Shown piece by piece: positions 54,718 through 64,000 of a stretch of DNA of 64,000 nt. The stretch spans positions 744,001 through 808,000 of the forward strand of contig JAULSN010000003.1 of assembly GCA_033439765.1 (NCBI GenBank). Direction: 5' to 3'. Each line of letters begins with the position of its first letter. Position 1 is the first letter of the stretch. The notes beneath the pieces are model-generated. The model was not told the origin of the DNA. It was given only the letters and a program-made list of their open reading frames with translations, and did no database searches. The translations under genes were made by a program, and so were the position numbers. Origin of the DNA: Lasiosphaeria ovina. Taxonomy: Eukaryota; Ascomycota; Sordariomycetes; Sordariales; Lasiosphaeriaceae.

Positions 54718-55836
54718 GGACTAGATACCAGATGCACGCCTATTAGTATATCAATTTGGTTAATGTCATCGTATGATTCAAAGAGTCAAGTCGTTGAAAC
54801 TTGCATCTTGTCTAATTCAGCGGAACGTAGTCGCCGAAGCCACCGTCCGCGATCTTACGAACCGTAAAGTCTTTGGGTCTTATGCCCGCAGCATCCTAGC
54901 CTATGCGACTTCGAGTTCGAGACACTGGCGCGGGCAACCAGGCTAACGAGTTCAACCTTTGACGTGCCTGCCACTAATTATGAAGAGATAGGATGAAAAA
55001 GATCTCGCGCATGACCTACCCTAGTGCCTGACATACACGAGCTAACCTTATAAAACAATAGGCATATTATTCTATACGAGAAGTGTTATATTCATTTCCC
55101 CCCCAAACTCGTTCACAAACAGAGATAGCCAAGGTCCCTCTACGTTGCCTAAAAACTTAAAAAGTTCTGCCAATTTTATAGCCATTCTACGAAAGAATTA
55201 CTGAACCTAAACGAGAAGCTAATTATCTAAACTGTGGTGAATTATAGCGGAATTACCTCCTTCAGCAAGAGCTGCCTCTAGACTGACGACGGGTCGAGGT
55301 AGAGGAACCACATCCACCGGCGATACTTGAAGCCGGCTTATATTATCATTTCTGCGAATTGGTCTTGGTCGGGCAGGAATCCCAAGTCGGTAAGTTGATG
55401 TCAGCTGAAGAATTAATATATACTAGGCCATTTAAATGTTATTAGAAGAAGCTTCCTGCACCAGTTGGTAATCTCAAATCATCAACATCCCATACAACTT
55501 ACCATCTTACCCGAACTGCAAATTACCCCTGAATGCCGCCACGGCACCTCCACGAGTCTCGTATTTCCACTCTATCCTCAACAAGGATCGTCACGGAGCC
55601 GTCTACAGCCGTCCATGACCATGACAGAGCACACATAGTGGCGCGCCAGAGAAGGGGCACAAGACGTAGGTCTACTATACTGCCTACCAAAGACTAGATT
55701 TGCCGGTCACGCTAAGGGTCTGTCTAGGCTGTGGATTTAAAAACTACAAAGTAACTATATTAGAACTGCGGAACAGCTAAAAATATTATCCAAGACAAGA
55801 AGCAGTGAAGCAGTGAAGCAGCGAATTTTCCAATCT
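54718..55836. other. AT-rich gene-free region
   Basis: About 1.1 kb, AT-rich (many TTAATTA-like runs), with no coding signal. It may be decayed mobile DNA, but I found no terminal repeats. Three AGCAGTGA-like units lie at 55800-55822. Confidence 0.45.
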
Positions 55837-56956
55837 TCATCTATCCCTATCAAGAGCAAAATCTCCCATTTTTCGCCTCGTTTTCTCGCCCGGCCTCGCC
55901 TCATGCACCAACCTGCAGTGTCTCTTATACGTATCTCTCCTACATGCCTTAAACTTGAATCCACATCCTTCGGATGGGCAGGAGAGCAATTCCATGACGT
56001 CGTGTCCGCCATGACCCCGTGTCTGCTGGTGGCGCTTCAGATCCTTGGTGAACGAAAAATCCTTCTTGCAAGTTGGGCAGCTATATGGTCGAATGTGGTT
56101 GCGTAGATGTTTTCTGGGCCAAAGCGTCAGCACAGGAGCATAGATGATGTGTTCAGCAGTTAACGAACCTAAGGCAGTTTCTTTCGTTGAAATCTTTATC
56201 ACATTTTGTGCAAACCCATCTCTTCGGCGATGATGCCGGTGGCCAGGCCGAAGGTGACGCGAGCGGGGAATTGAGACCTCTCCTGGAGCCTGGGCGGCTG
56301 TTGTGGTCTAGTGTGGGAGTTGAAGCAACAGTTGAAGCTGGACTTGGGGGGCGGGAGTCGAATGGGGCTCTGAAGTGTTCAACATGGAAGAGTAGTGATT
56401 CACGCTGGAGTTCGAAGCTGTCCTGGAAGGCGTATTCTGACCACCCCGTGCCATCGTCTAATTCATGTTGCGGCTGAAATGAGCTCCATGTTTCGTCGTA
56501 GTCTTGTGTCAGTGAGACAAGGTTGCCCCAGGCGTTCGCTTTTTGAGCGGGATCGGACACGGGTCCGCTCAAGAGATCCAGGGTGGGGGGTCTGGAGTCG
56601 ACCGGATCTTGGTCTTTCTCCAGCCTAGGGTTGTGCATGTCCTGGATCGCTCGTGAAGGCTCCCTTCGAGTGAGTGCATCGAGCTTTTGCAACGGCCAGT
56701 AAATGAAGGTAGGCCCAACGTCCCACGGAATGTCCGAGGATCCTAGAGATATACCTGCTTCAGCTTGTTTCGCCTCCGAACATGAATCCATACATGTCGC
56801 TAGACCTGCCCTGGAAGGAGCGCAAGCTTTCGAGTTGGTTCCGTCGCCAGATGGGGATGTTTGCGGATCTTCGACCCTACTTTCCTTGACCTTTGTTGAA
56901 GTAGCGTCGCTGTTAAATGAAGCAGCGCTGGCGCTGCGTTTGGCTCTGGAAGCCAT
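55837..56956 (-). CDS. C2H2 zinc-finger protein, two exons (354 aa)
   Basis: Exon 1 is 56956-56169 and exon 2 is 56113-55837. The 55-nt intron (GTTCGT, GTGCTGAC branch, GCCCAG) sits inside the first finger. The join gives CTKCDKDFNERNCLRKHLRNH, the first C2H2 finger, then CPTCKKDFSFTKDLKRHQQTRGH, the second, and CPSEGCGFKFKACRRDTYKRH plus RLVH, a third. The N-terminal 240 residues are low-complexity (Ser/Pro/Asp) with no fold visible. Nuclear, DNA-binding is likely. The promoter holds three 11-bp direct repeats. Confidence 0.85.
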
Positions 56957-57007
56957 GGTTGCCCAGAACTGCGGTTTTGCCTCTCGGTGAAATAGGGTGT
57001 ATGTTTT

Positions 57008-57051
57008 GTTGTGGTGTTATGATTTGGTTGTGGTGTTTTGGTTGTGGTGTT
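57008..57051 (+). repeat. Three 11-bp direct repeats upstream of the C2H2 gene
   Basis: GTTGTGGTGTT at 57008-57018, 57027-57037 and 57041-57051. They lie 52-95 nt upstream of the ATG at 56956 and read AACACCACAAC on the coding strand. Confidence 0.7.
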
Positions 57052-60000
57052 TTGTTTTGATGTCGCTTTTCAGCATTTGGTCGATCAAATCTCGGGAACA
57101 GTTTCACGTCATATTCAGGACGGGAAATGCCTTCCGCAACAGTTCGCAAGGTACTTGGTGAATAAATGGCTCTGTACTCGCGACAGAATGGCGATTTCGT
57201 TCAGCGCTTCCCAAATTTTCTGTGAGGAGGCAGCAGCCGCACTCCACGACGAAAAGGCCGGCCATCAGTGACTCGCCGGCGGCTCAGTCGATGTCGTGCG
57301 ACTCCCGACGAACTCGCCGTCGAAACGGGCATCTCAGCAACCGTTTCCGATCGGATCCGGAGTCTTGTCGATTCTGCCGTTTCCGTTCAAGGAGGAGTTG
57401 TTTTCGGGAGAGAGAGGCAAAACTCAATCTCCTTTTGTGGATAAACACCAATTAGACAGTCCGATTTGGGGGCTTCCTCTTCTTCTCAGACTCAGAGCCC
57501 CCTACGGCTGCTCTCACCCAACGGCGCCGGGGTGGATCCGAGGTGTTGCGGCCATTATGGGAGCTGTGTTTTTGACCGCGACCCGGCGCTGATGTCTTTT
57601 GGAAAAAGTGTTTTTGACACAAATGTGTTGTGGACTCTGAAAATCACGCGCACCTCTGTAGGCCTCGAGCCTTCCTTCGTCGGCGCCATCCGGAAAATGC
57701 TCTGCCAATCAAGGGGGCTTGGCGCTGCCAGGCCACCAATTAACAAGGGGCCTCCACAAATAAGCACCCCCACCATGGGTCATGAGCGGCCTACCCGGAC
57801 GATCAATTGCACCGAAGTTATTCTCCTCGTGTGGCCTTCCCGGCTCGCATAACCATTTAATAGCATCTGCCCACCCACGTATGTCCTACTCGCAATGATG
57901 TCCCCATGTGCATATCTGTGTCGGAACAACCGCTCCTACGGTTGCGAAATCGACAACCCTCGGATTGATTCTGGTGAGTGGACCTCCCGCAAGCCGTCAC
58001 TGTCAAATCGGGCTTGCACGCTGCTCGGTGCGGCCTTCCCAACTAACAGTCAGTCAGTTGGCAGTCCAGTCCAGGTCTAGGACACCCACACACCCGACTT
58101 GACTTTTACCCGAAGCGAACCACGACGTCAGTTTGCGAACCACGCCCTCAACACCACGTCGCTGCCTCACCTCCCCCTCCTTTTCTCTCCCACCATCCAT
58201 CATCGACACCGCCAGACATGGGATAAATCGCGCATTGACAACAATGCCCTCCCGCAATTCGCCCATTATATTGCACCGGAGGGCGCGGCCAAATTTGTTG
58301 GGTTTGCTACCCCGATTCTGCGACAACGCGGCCCCCCCTTTTGGGCTCGGTGAGGGACCCTGGTCGATGACGACCGCCTACGGGCTGCGCACTTCCTGGC
58401 CCGCATGCCCCCTCGCCCTTTGTCGAGAAACCTGGTTGGTTCCTTCGACACACATGACAGCTCGAGACGGGCCACGCGCGGTCCTTAGGCTTGGCGAAGG
58501 AGCAAATACTCCGTTGGATGGTGAACATTGCCAGCCTGATCGGCATCATCTCGGAGTTGGACCCTCTTTCCCACCGCCTAGACATCCCACAAGCGAGCGA
58601 TTCCTTCGACAACCAACGCACATCCGAGTCCAAGAAAGCAGCGACGATTGGCCCTTTCACCTATCTTGCTGCAGAGGATATCGCGCAGCGGGATGAACCC
58701 TTGTCTCGACCTCTCGATGCTTGCCTGTGTAGGCAAGGCAAGATGCGGAACAGGGAACGATGAGGGTCCTTGAACTGCGAGCGGGGTCATCCTGAAAGCG
58801 TACAGACCAATCCCCTTCCCTCGAATCGTCTTGCTCGAGGTCGCTGGAACGGATTGGTAAGCTCAGGTGCGGAATTCATGCACAGCGGTGCACTCGATCA
58901 CTCCGGAAAAAACGAACACAGCTGAGCTTGCCATCGGTAGTTCGGGCTGCTCATTTTCTCCCTCGCTTGGGCGAGGCAACTGAATCCTCGCACATCACCC
59001 TCTGTCCAACAACCTCGAAGTTGTGCCCTAGGCTCGCCGAGCCCTCCTCAACCGCGACCCTCCACTCCCATCAGCGCCAGTGTACCGTGTTCACTTAAGC
59101 GCCGAGACGAGGCAACCACAGCAGGAATGACCGCGGCCCAGCAACCTCGCGGTAACAATGACAATGCCCGGTCCGACACGTCGCTTTCGACAACCACTCT
59201 GATCTGGGAATTGGCAGGAAAGATAGGAGACCCAGTGGTTGTCCACTCCCACATTGAAGTCTACCCGAGGGTGAACCGGACAGGTGAACCGGACAGGTCG
59301 ATGCTGTCGCTGGACTGTACACTACCACCACTCACCCCTGCATGCTTGCAAGACGCCGGTAGTGCCTTCTTTCCGGCCGAGGAAAAGGCAACCACCCGTT
59401 GACGAGCTCCCCTCTGTCCAGCCCGCATTGGGGTTCTCACACCTCGTTTCCTCTCCTCTCGCCATCGAGGTGCTACGTACCGAACCTCGTCGACCCCCCC
59501 GAATCCATCCCCCGCACGCGACAAGGTCGAATTGGAAGATCCGTTCCTCGCCGCCGTCCGCACATCGACTCGGTGAGCTCCCCCGCTTTCATGCCAAGTC
59601 CTAACCGCAGAGAGTAGCCGTGATCGCACTTCAAGTACGAGTTGCTCCGTACTTCGATGTGCGCAATTGATCCAAAGCCTGGCCGCGCATTCGATTGAGT
59701 AAGGGGCGCGAGACACCCCCACCCCCCCAATCGGTGGGCAGTGACTTCGTCTGCCACAGCAACTGCATGGCCAGCGCCTTACCATCCGGATCGAGCGGTG
59801 CCGCCGACTCGACACCCGCGAATTCGCAACGATCCATAGACCATCGGGCAGAAGAACCTTTGCGGCCATAAGCGCCCCTAGCGTTCCGACCATGGATGCC
59901 TTGTACATGGGGTCAATGGAGGGCAAGTACGCCAGCCTTCTACCGCATCTCCCGCCCCGACTCGCCCGAAGTGTCTTCATTGGCACATTGGCTGCCAATT

Positions 60001-62360
60001 TCTGGGGTGTGGGCTGTCCCCTACATCAACCGACGTGACGCTCCTAGTGTAAATTCATGCCAATGCCAATTCAGGACTTTTTTGAAGACCGTGTTCCCTC
60101 CACCTTTTGCTGTGCTTGTTCTTCCTGTTTCCACGCCTGCCTTTGCTTGCTACCTGCGCCTCTCTTAATCAACATGCGTACGATTTCCGCCAAGTATTCT
60201 ATCTCCGTTGTCCAGCAAGCAGAGCATTTTACACTTGGCCTTCACCTCCTACAATACTCCAGCGACTCGAGGTCCTTCGTACCTGCGGTTGATCACAGCG
60301 CCGAGATAGTCACAGCACCCATGAATCTCCACATTCAGATGTCACGCCAGCCATCCTCGCATTCCACAAATGCCCAGCCGGCCTTCCTACCATCGATATC
60401 GCTAGAGCACGTGCGGTCCTCCACCGCCAATATGACAAGGCAGGACTATTGCAGGTCATATCTCTCACGGGACGCTCCATTCGCCGCGTTCCAGCTCAGT
60501 GGGTGCGAGGGTGGTGGCAAGGCCGGCATACCAACAGCAACGGTCACCAGTCGCGACAAGGTTGACGTCAATCCTGCTATACGAGACGTATCCCGGGTTT
60601 TTGCCGGCGCTGGGTCGTCCTCATCCAGGACATCTAGACCTGCCACGAGTCAGTGACTACCATTGTGGTTTCCCATTCGCCGCTTTGAACCTAACGTCCT
60701 GTGTGCAATGATAGTAAACTCGACACACCGCTATCCCACCGAAATCGCGGATGAAGATTTGTGAGATGTGAACGCGCAGACCGGAGCGCCGCCGTCTTGG
60801 TGGGAAGATCTGGTCTGACAATCACGGTGAAACAACATGTTTTCTGGGTGGCTACTGGCTAGCAAGAGACCTGTCGGCGACACCGGCAAAACACCAATTG
60901 GGAGTAAATAACGTAATTATTTGCGAGGCCACGCTGATTAGAAGTTCGGGGGCCGTGGTAACAAGGGATTTATTTACACCCTTGCCCAATGTACTCCGTA
61001 ATCAAGTTCGATTCTTTTTTTTTTCTTAGCCCACGTCGGGATCGTTTCTGACCTTTCTTAACTAGCTTCTTTAGAAGTCACGTCTATTTTACTACGAATT
61101 GAGATCCCTTGACTAGTCCCGCCATCTTGCCTTTTTCTTTGTTCTATTTACTACCTGGCTACGCGTACCTGTCCCTGTACCTGTACCCTGTAAGGCTCAC
61201 CTTCCAGTTGTTTTGTTGTTTTTTTTGTTCTGTTGTGGTATCTTTTCACCGCTTCAGCACGCGTAGTTTCATTAAACCATGATATCACGTATCGGACGAC
61301 TATGTTTGGGGGTTTGATCGTAAGCGTCTTACTCTGGGTTTCTCCGCCATGTACGCCACCTCCGCTCGCAAGCTCGTTGCGGTGGCTTCGGTGGCTCTCC
61401 GTCCAGCTGAATCAATTACTAGAGTATCACTCGAGTTAGAGTACTACGGAGTAGTGCCTGAAGTATTAATAATGACTTGATTTTCCTAACACGATCCTTA
61501 CGGCAGGTTGGAGTCGGACCACAATCTTGTACCTCAACCGACAAGCTTGGGAACCGACCACTTTAAGGAGAAACTCACTAGGTCTTGATAAATACACCGC
61601 ATCCTCCCCTATTTGTAAAATTTCAACTTCCTCTTTCCTTCTCCTCCATCTCGGTTCTGGGCCGTACTTCAGCCAACAGGACACTTTGCAAATGCATGCA
61701 GCTGGCGTAACTACGTGTCGCCACCCACCCTTGGCTTGTTTCCTGGAAGCGAAAATTGGCAATAACGGGGCTGTAAGGCTGCTGACCTGTCTCGTCTCCT
61801 TTCTTAATGGCTTAGACTCCGGAACTACGTTTAAAGGGGTTTTCCATGGAAGAAGGAAGGGTAAAAGCTATTTTAGGCCCATTAAGAAGGAATTTGAGTG
61901 AAAATTCCTTCCTGAGTAAATCAACTCCGTGCCCGTAAAAGTCTGTCAGTCTGTGTCGTTGTGCACGCCATTGGGGCCCGTCGCTCCGGTTAAACTACCC
62001 TTTGGTTCTGTTATCATTATCATCATCCATCATCATCATTTTGGTCCTTATCCTCCTCACCATAGTTATGGCCAGGCCCACATATGTCCCTGAGCCGAGA
62101 TGTGCGGATCCATTGCGATCCAGACCATTACCTTCCCATACCAGATAGCTGGATTCCATTCCTGCAAGCAAGTAATACAGTCACCAGCTCGCGACCCAAA
62201 ATATAAGTTGAGTCACTAACGACGCCGGGCCAAAACGATTGGCCGCGAGTCCGCATGCTGCGGGGGTCGAACGAGGCATTTGAGTCCAACTTCCCGACCT
62301 TGAATGCGGCTAATTGCCTGAGCCCAATGCCTTGGTTGACCGGTAAACCCTCTCTGCCAT
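57052..62360. other. 5.3-kb region with no gene I can support
   Basis: From 57.1 to about 60.7 kb the base composition is mixed and still CpG-containing, with many medium-sized frames on both strands (for example 59261-59998 minus, 60057-60656 plus). None has a family motif or splice signals that extend it. A 13-bp direct duplication (GTGAACCGGACAG) is at 59272-59297. From 60.9 to 62.1 kb it becomes AT-rich with simple runs. It could be non-coding RNA, lineage-specific genes, or decayed insert. Confidence 0.4.
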
Positions 62361-62993
62361 TCATGATACTGCTCCCTCAGCCTGCTCCAGGCAGGCCGCA
62401 AAGCCAAGACGGCCACCCCAGATGGTGTTCATATTCCACGGCACTGCCATCATGATCTCTTTTATGTGCCTTTCGTAATTTATATTTCTCCGTGCTGGAA
62501 ACGGAGTGTTCATAGCAGCGCCGGCATGACAGCAGTTCAAAATGGTAAGCACGTCGCACCTGGCGCTGATGACGGCGTCGGCGACATCTGCCCAGTGCAT
62601 CGACTGGCCGTTTCCACTAGAAAAATCGGGTTAGCATCGATGAGGTCCGATCGTAGGGATCACGTCTCCGTACTTGGAAAGCACCAGCTCGTTCCTGTTG
62701 TCCAGGCGGCCGTGCCCTTGATAATAGAGAACAACCAGGACGGAGGAGGGGTTGCTTGCAATGACATTAAATATATGCTGCAAACGGCCGCGGAATCCAC
62801 TCCTGAGGTTCAGGTTCTGAGGTATCCTCTCAACCGAAGTGCTATAGCTGTAGCTCCTGAAAGCGCCCATGACCATGCCGAGTTCTTGGTCGGCGTTGAA
62901 GACGGGCTCGAGGGGATTTTGATGGTTGTGGCCCTCCCATACGAGCCCTACCACCTCCACCCGCCGGTAAGGGGATCTCATTGGGAGCACCAT
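62361..62993 (-). CDS. Caspase-like (peptidase C14 type) protein, two exons visible
   Basis: Exon A is 62993-62674 and exon B begins at 62616. The 57-nt intron has a GCTAAC branch and TTCTAG end. Before the intron: YRRVEVVGLVWEGHNH, FNADQELGMVMGAF, then VLVVLYYQGHGRLDN with the catalytic His. After it: the join gives LSNGNGQSMHWADVADAVIS, then VLTILNCCHAGAA with the catalytic Cys. The order and spacing match fungal caspase-like domains often attached to NLR-type or other death-related proteins. After FAACLEQA the family signal fades and the frame stops at 62361. A further exon or truncation is possible, so the C-terminus is uncertain. Confidence 0.65.
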
Positions 62994-64000
62994 TTGATCG
63001 TCGGGGGCATATATGTGAAAAAGAACAGTCTATGCCAGCAGTACGCTGGACCGGCCCGGGGAGGGAATTGGCGAGGTCTAGTCTGCAAGAGGAGAAATGT
63101 ATGACAAGGGGATCTACCCTGAAAGGGTGGATGGCCTGGGGCGAAGTGCTGGTACGCAATAGGTCAGTTACGATCTTGTCCTGAGAAGTAAGGCCTACTT
63201 GTACCTGAAAATAGGCCCCAGTACTGGGTGCCCTGCTGTATTGTAGCGGCTACCTGAAATATCCAATTGGCTGGTCCCCCTGCACTGTCCGTACGCCATG
63301 TTGCTCGGCTGAAGTGAGTTACTTATGCTCATAGCCACTCATCGAGGCTAACCACACTACTTCTGTTATCCGACTCTCTGATAGGTTGGTACACGAGTAA
63401 AAAGGCGTCTTCACAGGCCGCCCCTGCGCCTTGTTCAACGCTTGCTTCTTGCATATGTATTGTCCGCATAAGGGCTCCAGCAATGTAAAATGCCAGCGGG
63501 TGTAGGCACGGCAGGTTTTAAGCCAGGCTCGTGGCCTTCATCGCCGCAAGACCGCTATGATTACGGCTTCCCGCCAACCGGCTGAGATGTAGTTACGCAA
63601 CTTTTGCGTGCGAGTACTGTGCGGGTACTGTTAACACCGAGGAGACATATGCCCCGCCCGAGATGTACAGTACTTGTCGAGGCGGCCGAGACTGCTGAAA
63701 TTTGGGGCCACACGCCCGCCAAAAACAGCAGTCCAAACCGCGACACATATAGTCTGGCTGGAAGATGCTGGATGCGCTGGCCAACTCCAACAGAAACCCA
63801 TCCAGACTCCCCGCTTCCACCATTCAGCCCATGCATTGAGGCATCTCGGACTACACTCGTCATGTGGGGAGTTAGCACTCGTTCCCATTTTCCGCATCGC
63901 AGCCGAACTCGAGGAGCTGCCGCCGGAGGAGCACGCCAATTCTCCCCCAATTACTGTGCTCCGCCGGCCTCACCTCCTACAAAGACTTGGAGCAAAGCTA
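62994..64000. other. Right-edge region, no supported gene
   Basis: This may hold the promoter and any earlier exon of the caspase-like gene. The open frames near 63560-63950 lack motifs. Confidence 0.4.

Noticed and set aside
54898..54945. TTCGAGTTCGA stretch resembling a tRNA T-arm
   Set aside because: No matching acceptor stem, D-arm or anticodon arm around it. Scanning both strands for T-loop motifs gave no other candidate.
59261..59998. 245-codon minus-strand frame
   Set aside because: No family motif, no promoter or splice signal; arginine-rich as chance frames are.

Overview
The window reads as nuclear DNA of a filamentous ascomycete (Pezizomycotina, most likely Sordariomycetes). Introns are 48-160 nt with GT..AG ends and GCTAAC/CTGAC branch sites. 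The gene content is typical: HET-domain proteins, Zn2Cys6 regulators, AA9 monooxygenases, cellobiose dehydrogenase, a hybrid histidine kinase and secreted cysteine-rich proteins. I recognised no tRNA, rRNA, CRISPR or intact transposon. Exon structures were worked out by hand from splice signals, frame continuity and family motifs.

Layout. 1-3.5 kb holds the cut-off start of a nucleotidyltransferase-like gene and a broken HET gene. 5.3-9.05 kb holds small genes: a His/Lys-repeat protein, a secreted protein, and a two-exon 97-aa protein with an N-terminal acylation motif behind a cluster of TGTTCA/TGAACA palindromes. 10.3-25.5 kb is the most coherent block: two AA9 lytic polysaccharide monooxygenases on the minus strand, a nine-exon cellobiose dehydrogenase on the plus strand, a six-exon GAF-type hybrid histidine kinase, and a stand-alone AA8 cytochrome with a GPI-like tail. 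25.5-27.5 kb holds degenerate ~75-nt repeats beside two telomere-type hexamers.

27.5-37.4 kb carries a secreted alpha/beta hydrolase, a But2-like secreted protein, an arrestin-like protein, an NTF2/SnoaL-like protein, a decayed CorA-like gene and a SABATH-type methyltransferase. 38.3-50.3 kb carries a second HET relic, a small membrane protein, two Zn2Cys6 regulators, a secreted S33 peptidase and two short-chain dehydrogenases, one of bacterial type. 51.2-57 kb has a large membrane protein, a cysteine-rich secreted protein and a C2H2 zinc-finger protein. 57-62.3 kb has no gene I can support. A caspase-like gene lies near the right end.

How the genes fit together. CDH is the known electron donor for AA9 enzymes, so the first block looks like an oxidative cellulose-attack set, with an extra surface-anchored cytochrome and a sensor kinase between the two cytochrome genes. 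Separately, the nucleotidyltransferase, two HET relics, the CorA-like relic and the caspase-like gene belong to families common in fungal non-self recognition loci; at least three of these five are broken here.
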